Positions 25,651 through 38,101 of a stretch of 64,000 nucleotides of DNA are shown here, piece after piece. The DNA is from Linyphia triangularis (taxonomy: Eukaryota > Arthropoda > Arachnida > Araneae > Linyphiidae). The notes below the pieces were generated by a model, which had not been told where the DNA came from, did not search any database, and saw only the letters and a program-made list of their open reading frames with translations. Position 1 is the first letter of the stretch. Every line of letters starts with the position of its first letter. Position numbers and translations under genes: made by a program. The DNA lies in contig OZ021733.1 in NCBI GenBank assembly GCA_963978545.1, positions 31,963,924-32,027,923 of the forward strand, in the 5' to 3' direction.

Positions 25651-27134
25651 AAGGAATCATAAAAAGAATGATATGTTATAAAAATAAGAATAAATTTCAC
25701 ACATGGATGGCATTGTTTCATACTTCGTTTCAAGTAAGTGCTATTCTTTACTATTCAATATTACCAATGATAAATATAAACGATTCACCTTTACCAATGA
25801 TGAGTAAAAACAAGTCAAACTACTCCAGTAGCATAACACAGGCAAATATCGTTCGACATTGGCCAATCCTGATGGGGACCGTTGTATGCAGGCTAATCTT
25901 GCACAATGCTGGATAAAATATACTGGAAGTTTTGAAATGTTAATGCTCAGTTTTAAAATTGAAATATTTTTTATAAGAAAGACGAAAGGCTATAAAACAT
26001 GCTTTGTGATGTTTTTGACATGTTTATTAAAAAAAAAAAAATATCGTGTACTTTGGAGCGATGCTCGAGTTTCGGCCAGAAGTCCAGCCCCTGTTTACGA
26101 CATTGGTCAATACTTCTATATCTGGGTATGCTTGCCATGTGTAATCCTTTTATTATCATTTTTATAAAATAATCGTTATCACCAATTATTTTTTTGGAAA
26201 AGCATTTTATAAACTTTATTTCAATAAAAAATTTCTTTTGCTATGATTATTTTTGTGGTGAATTATGTCTTTGCTTAAACATATATAATAGGGGAGGGGA
26301 TTAAATAGACGAATAATTATTAATGACGTACATCCGTTTTTTATAGTTTGGGTAATTTATATGAAATTACATTTAAATTTGATGAGCTACTTGAAAAACT
26401 TCGATGTAAACTATGACATATAAAAAATAAACATTGATAAAATATGCTTAAATATCTATATAAAATGTAATTGTATAAAATACAATATTCTTATACATCA
26501 CATTCACCCGTATCAGAAGGCAAGCAAAATTCGGCCGTATCCTACATAAATTTTAATAGGGCATTTACAAATGTTTCATCTTTTGTTACCTAAGATTATT
26601 CTACATTAATTATAGCCGAATTTACTGTTTCTCGTAAGAGGAAGTAATAAAGCCCAAATGCAGCCACTAATTTCAAGTACGCTTCAACAATCCCGGTTCT
26701 GTTCAACGATTCTTTCAGCTCTGTGCCACCATTAGAAGAACTAAATGGTTAGAAAGATTTACGACAAAAGTGCTTCTCAAACAGCTAAGATGTTAAAATT
26801 AAGTCCTAGGGGAATCCTTTGCTGATCAATGATCCTACACAGTGTTATCACATTTTCTTTGCACATAAATTATTCAGCATTGACTTTTCAATATTTCCTG
26901 TTCATCTAAAGTTAAACAGATATGTCAGTTTTTGAGAAGCTACTGTTTCAAAAACTGTTTTTTTCTCGTCCAACTTTTAAAGTATTTCATCAACTAATCT
27001 ATTTCAACTTTGGCATACATTTAGATGTTTTATTAATACTCTTTAATGATGTTTAATGGAGAACTTAGTTTTGGAAGTTTCCAAAATGCAGGTATTATTC
27101 CTCAAATTAAAGAAAAGGGACGTGCGAGGAAAAA
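25651..27134. other. AT-rich sequence with two G+C-richer patches
   Basis: Patches at 25850-25910 (attggccaatcctgatgggg) and 26050-26130 stand out by composition. The first resembles sequence at 37440-37475 in the opposite orientation. Neither gives a recognisable protein. The rest is featureless. Confidence 0.4.
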
Positions 27135-27786
27135 TCTAATCAGATCTATTTGATGGGTCAACTAGCGTTTGTAGAAACCAGTTTTCCCGACAGTGAATTT
27201 CCCAATACGAGGTGTTTGAACACTATTAAAAATAAAACAATTTTCATCGGACTCATGTCTGATACTATAAGACTTGTCAATGTTCCTACTTGTTCTTAAA
27301 ACCAACGAAAAATACAGGAAATAAAGAAAAATATCATAAAGACACTACCTAATCTAATCAGATCTATTTGAAGGGTCAACTAGCATTTGTAGAAGCCTGT
27401 TTTCCCGACAGTGAATTTCCCATTACGAGGTGTTTGAACACCATTAAAAATAAAACAATTTTCATCGGACTCATGTCTGATACTATAAGACTTGTCAATG
27501 TTCCTACTTGTTCTTAAAACCAACGAAAAATACAGGAAATAAAGAAAAATATCATAAAGACACTACCTAATCTAATCAGATCTATTTGAAGGGTCAACTA
27601 GCATTTGTAGAAGCCTGTTTTCCCGACAGTGAATTTCTCAATACGAGGTGTTTGAACACCATTAAAAATAAAATAATTTTCATCGGACTCATGTCTGGTA
27701 CTATAAGACTTGTCAATGTTCCTACTTGTTCTTAAAACCAACTAAAAATACAGGGAATAAAGAAAAATATCACAAAGACACTACCC
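27135..27786 (+). repeat. Tandem repeat, three copies of 218 bp
   Basis: The word tctaatcagatctatttg recurs at 27135, 27353 and 27571, an exact 218-bp spacing. Copies differ at only a few positions. The third copy ends at about 27786, where the left arm of a long palindrome begins. Confidence 0.95.
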
Positions 27787-28386
27787 AGATATATGAACCC
27801 CTTGTGGAATATTAGCTCAATCAATCGAAGTGAAATTTCCGATTATGTTATTCGAAAGTATGAGCTCGAGATAATGATAATTTTAAACCATATGGTTTTC
27901 GTGGTTACGGTTACGATTGCATTGAAAAATTTATAAGTTTAAAAATGGCAACACTCACTTTCTTTTCATAGCGCAAATTGATCAATGCATTGAAAAGTCA
28001 CAAATGGCGTTAAAACGATACAAGTACAATGAAAATTTGACGTCGTAAAACATTTGCAAAGAAGAGCATTGTACCAAAGCGTCAATGCATCTCTGTGCTG
28101 TCATTGGTCCTTTACAATGCTCTTTTTTCGTAAATGTTTTATGCCACCGATTTTCATAAAAAATGTATCGTTCTAATGCCATTTATGGTCTTTCAACGCA
28201 CTGATCAATTTCCTTAGGAAAAAAGAGGGTTTTGCCAATCAAAAATTTTGAAATTTTTTCATTGTAACCGGTAACCAAGAGAAACTCTATTGTTTGAAAT
28301 AATCACAATCTTAAGCGCATACCTTCAAATAACAATATTGAAAATTAATTGAGCGAATAGGTCACTAGAGGTTTCTATATCGGGAG
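27787..28386. mobile_element. Long palindromic (foldback) element
   Basis: Arms of about 270 bp face each other. The left arm starts agatatatgaacccc and the right arm ends in ctatatcgg. The best-matching inner parts share gcaaattgatcaatgc / gcactgatcaattt, aatggcgttaaaacgatac / gtatcgttctaatgccatt and gagcattgta / tacaatgctc. Overall identity is perhaps 70 %. The open frame at 27982-28182 lies in the palindrome and is a shadow. No transposase frame is present. Confidence 0.85.
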
Positions 28387-29192
28387 AATTTCCTAATGAC
28401 CAACCTGTATTTCTCTAATACTTCAAATGGGTCTATAAAACCAATGTAAATGTAATCTTAAAATTCTAATGTATTTCTAAAAACAGAAGAAGCTCCATTA
28501 TAAAATCTCAAGTATAAACGAACTTTAGAAGTTCCTTAGCTGAAATAATGTAGGATTTTCGAATAAATAGAAATTTTAGGCTGTGATTTTTTTGTAATAT
28601 AAATAAAAAAGTTCCAATGCTGATATCAATTCAGTTTCTTAAGATTCTTTTGTGTGAGAAAATTGAAATCCGATCAAAATCCTATAACATTCCATCTGAT
28701 AAACGGTGCTATTTTTGAGTTATCCCGAAATTGTATTGCTTGTGAATTCACAAATATAAAAAAAATAAGAGAAATAAGTTTCCTGAAGAATGTGATTGTA
28801 ATTAAAAATTTGATAAGTAAATTTACATTTCATTTTAAAAATACACGATGCGAAAGCTTGTCTGATGTAAACGGGACAATACTGAGCATTGCGATGCAAT
28901 ACAAATTAATTTAAATGCTTATCATTTAAATTGTGTTCATTAGTTATAATTATATATCACAATTATGTATTAATATTATATAACATCAGTTATAATTTAA
29001 TATTTCAAAAGATAATTTCAATTTCAACTAAGTAATAAAAAAGTTATAATTTCAGTTCAAAGTTAAAAACAATCAGCTGCTCTAATCAATAAAAGTTGAA
29101 AATAAAAACTTAATAACAATTTAGTTAATATTTTTACAAGACAATACTAAAAAAATTTTAAAGGTCAATTTCACAAAAATTTAATATTAGAG
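28387..29192. other. No recognisable feature
   Basis: AT-rich. The + strand open frame at 28654-28914 (86 codons) shows no domain and no coding-like composition. Confidence 0.5.
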
Positions 29193-29194
29193 TA

Positions 29195-29362
29195 CCGTCA
29201 AACCCTGTTAACGCAAGTCAATAGGGCAGCTGAAATTGTTCGCTTTAGCCGAATTTCGTGCTAAACGAATAAACTAATGTTAAGTTTTAAGTACGAACTG
29301 CTTTTACTTCGCATTAAACAGGATTTCATGTTAAGTGATTTCGTGTTAGCTGGGTTTGGCTG
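29195..29362. mobile_element. Pogo/Tigger-like MITE
   Basis: Left end ccgtcaaaccctgttaacg and right end gctgggtttggctg are imperfect inverted repeats. TA flanks both sides (29193-29194 and 29363-29364), the target duplication of the Tc1/mariner/pogo superfamily. Internal words resemble the copies at 22069 and 29539. Confidence 0.8.
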
Positions 29363-29399
29363 TAATTATGGAGACATTATAAAACTAATAGTTATGTAC

Positions 29400-30520
29400 A
29401 CTATTTGATGGTTTCATTTAAAATAAAATAGTTTTAAAGATCTCAAGAGATCATTGGCATCATTACATTAACAAAAGCATATCTCTCTATCGATAATCAA
29501 ATGGTAATTCAAACCCATTTTTTAATACAAAAAATATACAGTCAAACCCCATTAACGTGAAATCGCTTTACATGAAATCCCATTTAACGCGAAGTAGAAG
29601 CAGTTCTCTGTACTTAAAACTTAACGTTATTTTATTCGTTTAACATGAAAATCGGTTAAAGTGAACAATTTCTGAGGCCCTATCGACTTCATGTTAACGT
29701 GGTATGACTGTACAATTTACAAAAACATCTGTCAAATCATCTGTGAGTCGATTCTAACATACTAAAATGATGAAAACCAATCAATATTTATCGGAAAATT
29801 TGGTTAACAAATTTTTGTGGTCTGTATTTTTATAAATAAACTGTTAAATTTCTTATGTGGATATTTAATTCCAAATGTAAATCTACATGGTACAACAGGT
29901 TCTTCTCCAAATAGAAAGTTTTAAACAAGAGAACTGGTTTATTTTAATCGCTCTATGAGAACATTTCAAATATCTCAAGATGTAATTAATGAAATCTAAT
30001 CTAAAATGAAAATCAACATGGTACAACAAGTTCTTCTCCAAATAGAAAGTTTTAAATAAGAGAACTGGTTTATTTTAATCGCTCTATGAGAACATTTCAA
30101 AGATCTCAAGATGTAATTGACATCATTACATCAACAAAAGCTTATCTCTCTAACTATAATCGATTGCTATTTCAAATCACTTTTGTTATATAAAACTATA
30201 CAATTTATGAAAATATCTGTAAATAAATTTATATAAAAGCCCCAGCACTTGTAACTCGATGTTAACATGCAAACATAAAGAATTGATGAAGATATATAAA
30301 CCCAAATTTAAATCTGCATAATAGAACAGGTTCTTCTCTAATTAGTTAGTTTTATACAAGATAACTGGTTTAGTGACATCATTTTATGGAATTAATAGGT
30401 TAATTACGTTAATAATACATCTACGGGGAATCAATTATTTTTTTTTGAAAATCCTGTTATAATAAAAATTATACTTTATGTTAGGAACCCCTTACAAAAC
30501 CCTTTAAAAAATACTCAGTA
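29400..30520 (+). repeat. Compound direct repeat
   Basis: A segment with the words atctcaaga, catcattac, aacaaaagc and tatctctct occurs at about 29440-29540 and again at about 30100-30200, each followed by caattta-aaaa-atctgt. Between them a 131-bp unit (acatggtacaaca then gttcttctccaaatagaaag) is tandemly duplicated (29885 and 30016). A third, diverged copy of that unit lies near 30320. Confidence 0.8.
29539..29710. mobile_element. Pogo/Tigger-like MITE with empty site in window
   Basis: Terminal inverted repeats begin cagtcaaaccccattaacgt on the left and cagtcataccacgttaacat (reverse complement) on the right. TA flanks both ends. The element interrupts one copy of the surrounding direct repeat; the second copy, near 30205, reads ctatacaatttatg without the insertion. 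This places the ends exactly and confirms a TA target. Confidence 0.92.
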
Positions 30521-31140
30521 CTTGTGGCTTGTAGCGCACATAATTCGGATATTAATTCAGTTTTTAAAAAACTTTCGAAAAGAAAAAAAAATTACTTCAA
30601 AATGTGTGTAAAAATAAAAAATGGATACTATTTATTTAAAGCAAGAATAAAACTACCAATATTGCCTTCAAAGTATAGTATTCTTTTATGCATAAACTTT
30701 CAATGATATCTTTTTATACATATTTCTTTTTTAAACATATTGTTTCAGTGATATTTATTATGTATTACATAAGTCGATAACTATTTCATTTAATTTTATT
30801 TAATATTGAATTTAACTACACCGACTGATTCAACTGGTAGTTCAATGACAGAAAGTAATTTCTGAATGTAAGATGTAATGTCGATATTTTTTTCTAATTT
30901 GGAAATTACAGTTTTTCAGTGACACTCAATTAGGGTTATTATTTTAAAATATTCTTATCTACGTATTCTATGAAAGAAGCTCATCTAATGTGTCGTAATG
31001 AGTTTATTATTTAAAGAGAAATCGCCGGCATATCTTACATAAATTATGTGAAAAACTTTATCTGGATTATTGAGTTTAATTTTATTCAAATGTTTGAAAA
31101 ACGTTTCCTCAAGCTCTCTTAATACACACTAAAAATTGCA
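30521..31140. other. No recognisable feature
   Basis: AT-rich spacer. Confidence 0.5.
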
Positions 31141-31765
31141 TCAAATTTTATTTTTATTTGCATCAAATACTGGATGACAAAGATAAAATATTTAAAAATA
31201 CGAATGCCCTGAAAAGATCAAGATTGTTCGAATGATATATCGCTAGATACATTTTGAATAATTTTAATTCTTACGCACTGAGAGGTATAAAATTTTAATT
31301 TTATTTGAGTCAAATACTGGATGACAAAGATGAAATATTTAAAAAATACGAATGCCCAGTAACTGAAAAGATCAAGATTGTTCGAATGATATATCGCGAG
31401 ATACATTTTGAATTATTTTAATTCTTACACACTGACAAGTATAAAATTTTAATTTTATTTGCATCAAATACTGGATGACAAAGATGAAATATTTAAAAAA
31501 TACGAATGCCCAGTAACTGAAAATATCAAGATTGTTCGAATGATATATCGCGAGATACATTTTGAATTATTTTATTTTTGATCACTGACAAGTATAAATT
31601 TTAATTTTATTTGCATCAAATGCTGGAGCACAAATTTGAATTTTTTTAAAAGTACAAATAGCCAGTAACTACCAATAAAAAATCAGAAAAAAATATCAAG
31701 ATTATTTGAATAATATCGCTCGAGATACATTTAAGTATATAAAGATTTTAAATACTCAGTGACAT
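31141..31765 (+). repeat. Tandem repeat, about 150-bp period, four copies
   Basis: The word ctggatgacaaagat or a variant recurs at 31170, 31317, 31471 and 31623 (spacings 147, 154 and 152). Copies two and three are nearly identical, and the fourth is diverged. The two - strand open frames at 31218-31406 and 31372-31560 are the same repeat read twice. Confidence 0.93.
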
Positions 31766-32149
31766 TCATACTATCAATGCGAATAAGTACATATTATTAA
31801 GTCGCAGCTAGAAATGGCCAGGTACTTTACGATTAGATCGAACTACGACCTTTAACTGTAAGACGCGTTAATTAAATTCAATCGTAATTTTATGTAGAGC
31901 ATTGCATGAAAACACAAAGTTTGAGTATAAATATAGAATTTTAAGTTATCCTAACAACTAATAATTAATAGTAATTAAAAATAACAAATAAATGAATTGT
32001 GAAGAGTTGCACGATTCTATTACGAATAGAAATATATAAATAATTATCATAAGCAATGTTCAAAAATTAACATTTTAAATTGAAATATGTACATTTTCAA
32101 TAATACTGAAAATAGTCAAAATAAATCTGAAATTAGACAGCCTTCATTA

Positions 32150-32410
32150 AATTCGTGCTTCAAAAAATTTTCATGTTAAAGCAATTTAAACTAGTAATAA
32201 TAATTAAAGCAATCAACATATACAAATTTTAATAGTATAATCACGATTCAAGCGTTTTTCATGTTAAAGGAATTTTAATTAGTAATTGAAGCAATCAAAA
32301 TATACCCAAATTATAATCGTATAATCGGGGTTTAAAGATTTTTCATGTGTAATTTAAATATTAATTAACGCAATCAAAATACACTAATTATATCGAAGTG
32401 CTAAATTATT
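32150..32410 (+). repeat. Tandem repeat, about 85-bp period, three copies
   Basis: The words ttttcatgttaaag and gcaatcaaaatatac recur with spacings of about 87 and 84 bases. Copies are moderately diverged. Confidence 0.8.
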
Positions 32411-33239
32411 CTATAAAAGTTTTAAAAATTGTTTTAAAACAATATTTCTCCGTAAAAGTGCAAATATTTTGCAAAGAAATATAAGTTTAGTTTGTATAAT
32501 AAATAAAAACATGCAATCATGTATCAAGAAAAATATGAGGTTTTTTTTATATCATTATAATATAAAACATTAATTTTTAAGTTCAAATGTTATACTTTTT
32601 CGAAGTGTATAAAGACTAAAAATATCTTAATACTATTTCAAACATGCAAATAAATATTTAATCACTTTTTGGAATATCATAATTCTATATAAAACACATT
32701 AACTTATAATGCTGATTTTAAAAGATTTAATGTAAAGCTTTGCACAAAGAAAGATTCCTTTCATTTATTGAAATGATCTATCATAAATTTTATTCCAATT
32801 ATTTTACCAATATATTTTGTATACCTTTTTACCAACATTTTTTATATTCACATATACTACAACCAGAAACAGTATAAAGTATTTTGTTTCATAGTTATCA
32901 AAATTCAATATATTTCATTATTTTTTGAAGTGTAAAACAATTAGCAAGAAATTTATTGCAATTATACAAATTACAATAACAACCATGTATAAAAATCATG
33001 CACTATTATAGGAAAATTAAAAATGTAAACCTTCAATCACATTTACGTTGCAATAAATCCACAAATATAATAAATTATATTCAATAATTGAGAAGTCTAC
33101 AGAAAACTATATTTCACGCTTGAAATTATTTTACAAAACTCTTTTAAATTAACTACAGCATTTTTTAGTTGTTGCACGGTAACTTTAAAAGAATCATAAA
33201 AAGAACTTTCCTCAATCTCCTTCGAAAATAAACTTCTAA
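32411..33239. other. No recognisable feature
   Basis: Very AT-rich, no structure seen. Confidence 0.5.
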
Positions 33240-33620
33240 AAACTTTTCTAAAAGTTTCCAAACCCGCACACCATTCCGAAATAGACTACAATACACAATC
33301 CATAAAGACATACCATGGGTTGTCTTCTCTGAAGCAGACGAAGCCGGCTGTAAGTTGTCTGGAGAATAATGAGGAGAACGAAGACTACTTCAGCGTAATA
33401 ACTTCTAACTTTAGACTGTAAAGTTACTTTTCCGTCAAGCTCGCAAAGGTGCAGGAAAACAACTGAGTGGGAAGGTCCCTGCTGCCCACAACTTTGCACC
33501 CTTCTCCCATTCGTTAACTTTCCCTCTTGAAATTCCACGCCACCTAGCGGAGAAATCAGAATGCAAACGGAAATAGTGGGTATCTGGAAATAAATACCAA
33601 CGTGTTGTGTTTATTCTCAA
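33240..33620 (-). other. G+C-richer island with unrecognised frames
   Basis: This stretch is visibly richer in G+C than 5 kb on either side. On the - strand it carries two overlapping open frames (33248-33538, 96 codons, MEFQEGKLTNGRR..., and 33435-33620, 61 codons). I recognise neither, and two frames open over the same bases argue against either. The - strand also contains CCGCTAGGTGGCG (+ strand 33538-33550), which resembles the CTCF core motif. It could be a non-coding exon, a regulatory island or an eroded transposon. Confidence 0.35.
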
Positions 33621-35284
33621 AGAAACAGATTCCAGAAAAACTACACAAATGAATATAATTTTTCATAAACAACATCTTTGAAAACGAAAACTTTGGTTGG
33701 TTAATATTTAAGTCAAACCGTCGTAAAAGAGAGATGTCCTCAAAAATTCAAAACTGAGTCAAGTCCACTATTTCGTCATAATTTTCCCCTTCATAAATCT
33801 GCTTTTAACAGATTCAAATATGAAACTTTTGTTTTTTGTAAGAACTCTTGCAGATCACAATCACGAAGTTACCAATGGAAAAGAAAATATTCCTTGTGTT
33901 TTTCATGAAAAAAAACAATTCCTTTTGTAACTTTGCAACACAATTCAAATACAATATAATTTTATCTACGTGTCCATTGTTTTTTATATATTCGTCAATT
34001 GTTTCTTATATCATTATCTCTTGTGCTACTATTACCTTTAAATATAATCAGTGATAGATGAACAAAACCAATTGTAATTATAAAGTGATTGAAATATAAT
34101 CTCTAGCTTTAATTTTATTAATGATTGTGATGTAACTAAGGATCGAAATATTATTACTGTCTTTAATTAAATCAGTTTGTGATATAACTAATTGAAATAT
34201 TATAGCTGACTTTTATATATTATAAATAGTACATTACTTTATTGAATTGTTATAATTGATAGAAATATAACCACCTAATGAAAAAAAAAACTTTTAACTT
34301 AAATAATGCCAATTAAATGATGAGGAGCTGCTATTTTAATACATAAAAATACAAAATGATATATCTGGCCTAAATATAACTAATCACAATACACTTCCTA
34401 AATAACGTCTTATAATTTAAATATTACCAGTGGTTGAAAAATAATAGCAGTGTTATACAACCATCAACTGAAACACAACTATTAACTGAAATATAGCTAA
34501 TTATTGATAAGAAATATCAAAGGTAACCCAAAATTAATTGAAATCTAAAAGCAGACTGTAATACAATCCATGTTTGTCAAGTACTCATTTATTCAAGTGT
34601 ATTAATAGACTGGAATCTAACCACAACAATTGAAAAAGTAATAGAACACGTTATACTACCAAGAGTTAAAACAAAACTATTATACATATAACGACTAACT
34701 GAAAAAATACTAGCCAGAAATAATACAATCGTATTTTTAACTTTCAATTGATATTATATTAATTACCATACGAAACTGTAGTATAAACTAAAATTAAATT
34801 TTAATACATCCAATGTTTAATTACATAAATTATGTTTATTTGTAAGAAAGTTAAAAAAAAATTGAAAAAAAAAAAAGATTTATTTTATTTATAAGATAAT
34901 AAGTGAAATGCTTTGAATTGTTTTAAGAAATAAAATTAATGCATCATTTAGTTTACTTTGCACCGTTTTGGCTGTCTATTTCTGCCACTATGAAGTGCTT
35001 ATCACAGCCAAATACACCTCGTAATTTTGAATTATGATAAAATGCGTGTTCGAAACCTTATCCCGTATACGTCTCCCTCTCCAAACACAATACACTAACG
35101 AAAGGTCACTGAGACCAGGACTTATTTAATGTTCACCAATCCTTAATATCATGCTCACCACTATTCGGTGAGGAAGGACCAAATTTTCGATCTACCGCTC
35201 ATTAGCTCGCTGCCTTTATTCACTATGTACTTAAGGTACTGTTTCGGATGGCTAGAAGCATATTCTGTTGACTTACTTGTAAAA
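33621..35284. other. No recognisable feature
   Basis: Very AT-rich, with scattered words of the type attgaaatataa that suggest a worn-out simple repeat at 34070-34800. A slightly less AT-rich patch at 34950-35240 shows no open frame. Confidence 0.45.
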
Positions 35285-35710
35285 TGTATGTTTGACAACA
35301 ATGTTACATCTAAATACCCTAGAACCTAAAAGAATTAAATATTTTTTCCTAAAAGTGAATTTTACATTAAATATAATATTTAAAATATATGTTGAACAAC
35401 AACGTTACATCTAAATACCCTTGATTCTAAAAGAGTTAAATATTTTTTACTAAAAGGATATTTTACATTAAATATAATTCAAATATATGTTGAACAACAG
35501 CATTGCATCTAAATACTCTTGATCCTAAAAGAGATAAATATAATACTTTTATACTAAATAATATTTTTTTTTACTAAAAGCAAATTTTACATTAAATATA
35601 ATATTTAAAATATATTTTGAATAACTACGTTACATCTAAACACCCTTGATCCTAAAAGAGTTAAAATGTTTTTACTACGAGTAAAATTTACATTCACTAT
35701 ATTATTCAAA
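35285..35710 (+). repeat. Tandem repeat, about 100-bp period, four copies
   Basis: The block gttacatctaaatacccttga with tcctaaaagag recurs near 35303, 35404, 35502 and 35639. Spacings are 101, 98 and 137, the last enlarged by an inserted AT-rich segment. Confidence 0.88.
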
Positions 35711-36008
35711 ATCAAATATTGAAGGCTAAAATATTCCTTTAGCTAAATACAGGATATAATGAAGAATAATATATACGAATGTTATGTCGTTTATTCTCGG
35801 TTAAAAAATAGTTTTAAATTCTTTACAAACTACTGCATGAACATAAAAACGGATTTGTAGAATGCTCTTGGAGAAAGTTTTTCTCATATAATCCGGTGGT
35901 GTTGGAAAACAAATGCGGTTACAAAGTTTTAAGCGTCTAATTGATTAAACGTATCCAAAATTGAAATAAAATTATATCGCATCCTTATTTTTCTTATTTG
36001 TGTACTTC

Positions 36009-36183
36009 CCCCCTGATGCCTGTGTGGTTAGTGCTCTGGCCTCGCATGCCAAAGCTGTTGGTTTCGAATCCCGGGTTAGGCATGGATGTTCGTTGTGGTT
36101 CAGAAACCACGTTAAGATGTAGGTTCAGGCATGATTAGCCGTCACTGTGCATAAAAATAGGTCTCGTAACGTTCGAACCAACA
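36009..36183 (+). mobile_element. tRNA-derived SINE, family B, full length
   Basis: The head reads gcctgtgtggttagtgctct (box-A side) and tggtttcgaatccc (box B, about 36059-36071). The body has gttcgttgtggttcagaaac and the tail gtgcataaaaataggtc. It is the copy closest to a tRNA in its 5' part. A weak match between flanks (atttgtgtac and acttgtgtgt) could be a target duplication. Confidence 0.88.
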
Positions 36184-36316
36184 AATCAACTTGTGTGTTT
36201 TGAGATAGTAGACTCACCTGTGCTTTGTAGAATGTCGAATTTTAAATTATTAAAAAAATTCTAATTCAGAAATTGTTTGAGAATTCCTTTATTGTTATTG
36301 TTGATTGTCTATTTTT

Positions 36317-36393
36317 ACCTGATGTTACATTATCGAATAACCCCGGACGGGAGTGGGACGGTAGCCTCCGGTTACCTGATATTACAACGAATA
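36317..36393 (+). repeat. Direct repeat around a G+C-rich 32-bp insert
   Basis: acctgatgttac...cgaataa (36317-36340) and tacctgatattac...cgaataa (36373-36393) bracket a very G+C-rich segment that begins ccccggacgggag and ends cctccggtt. Confidence 0.6.
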
Positions 36394-37050
36394 AAACAAT
36401 AGTTTAAAAATAGCCAAACAGCCTTTCTTCGTAAAATAAGTCTATTAAATTGTCTCGTTTGCTTTAATTAAGCTTTTACAGCTGCAAATAATCCCGACGC
36501 ATTAAATTACGTACAAAATTAATCAGTTATATGCGACAAAAGAGGCCTGACAAAGCTTTTCTAATTAATGATTTTCAAGTATGTTAATCTTTTCTACTAT
36601 GTTATATTATGAAAGTTGTTAAAAGATTTGAAAACTCAAAATTGCATTTTGCTGGTTGGAATTAGTTACACAAAAGAATGTCAACTGAGAAAAATATTTG
36701 AATTCTTCACTTTACTTTGAGACTCAGTCAATTAATAATATGATAAATTTTCAAAGAACCCTAAATAGTCACTGATGTATAATATTGTCTACACTATAGT
36801 TCCTTCGAAATGCAAATATATATATGAATAAATAGCAAATGTTATTCTTACTTTAAGTAGTAGTTTTTTGTACAAATTATGTTAAGATTGGCATCGTAAA
36901 GCCTTAGGAAATGATTTAAAATCTTTCCACGATTCTTGTTGAACAAACAAATATGCAAATTAGTAGTAATCAGTTAAAAATATAACTACCCGCTAAGAAA
37001 AATCTTATCTCTTATCATTTGACTAATTTTTCTGAAATATCTCTTTTGTG
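36394..37050. other. No recognisable feature
   Basis: AT-rich spacer. Confidence 0.5.
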
Positions 37051-37570
37051 GAATTACCAAGTTTTAGGTTGTTTGTACTGTATGTCCATCAGAAGAATAG
37101 TTCCCGGGCGATAGATAGTATAGATGAGGAGGTCGAGATGGGATACAATACTCGTTGATTTAGAATTGGGGTGATGCATACAGGAAATTTTAGCCCAAAC
37201 CCAGGTAGCACAGCGATATACGCCAATTTCAGAAACAAGGGTTCTGGGAAGATTGCCCATTTCATGCTGAATCTCAAGCATCATTCCAAAATACACGATT
37301 TTTAGTTTAAAATAAACATGTCAAAACCATTACAAAATGTATTTTTTACCATTCCATCCTTTCTTATAACATTATATTTTAAAACTCTGCATCAAAATTT
37401 CAAAACTATCAATATATTTTACTCATCACTGGTCGAAAATGGCCAATCTACAACAGTCCATATCGGGATTGGCCAGCGGCAAACCAATATTGGCCAACGG
37501 ATTTTTGCTATTTGGGAAAAGGTTACAATACTTCGAATTCAAATTTTCCCCTGGAATTCCCCATGAAAAA
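37051..37570. other. Possible worn transposon fragment
   Basis: A G+C-richer patch at 37080-37270 is open in two frames on the - strand (80 and 62 codons) with no recognised product. At 37447-37480 ggccaatc and gattggcc form an 8-bp inverted repeat. The sequence rc to it (ggccaatcccgatatgg) resembles 25860-25885, which suggests a dispersed element. Family unknown. Confidence 0.3.
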
Positions 37571-38101
37571 TAGTTTCCACTTTAACAAACAACTTTATAC
37601 AACCTAGCGAGAGACAGACATAAATATAAATTATTTTGAATCACAGATACAAATTAAATGTTAATGGTACGATTGAAATTGTTTCTAAATATTTGAATTG
37701 TAAATATTTTTTAAAGGATTTGGGGATAAGAGGATATTAATAATAATATGTCTCCTGGTCTCTCTGGAGTAATTAACAGATCTACATAAAAAATAAATAC
37801 ACACAGTACTGATTTTACGGAAAAATATTACATAGGAAATAAAAAAAAAATATTTAACAATTTTGTATAATAGTTAAAAATTTCAAAAACTATGTTTCAG
37901 GAATATAACTTTCAGAACATGTATTAGAAATTAATATATTTATTTTGGTTTAAAACTTTCCTACTAACTTTTACGATAAGGTTCTACTCTATTATTAGCT
38001 TCCATAGAGCTCTCTAAAGTGCCATATTTCCCTCTGGATAGATATTTTCACTGATAGTTATTATTTTTTTTTTATAGATATTATTTTCTCATGATCTAAG
38101 T

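Noticed and set aside
27135..27787. CRISPR-like array
   Set aside because: Three 218-bp head-to-tail copies without spacers, in a eukaryotic context.
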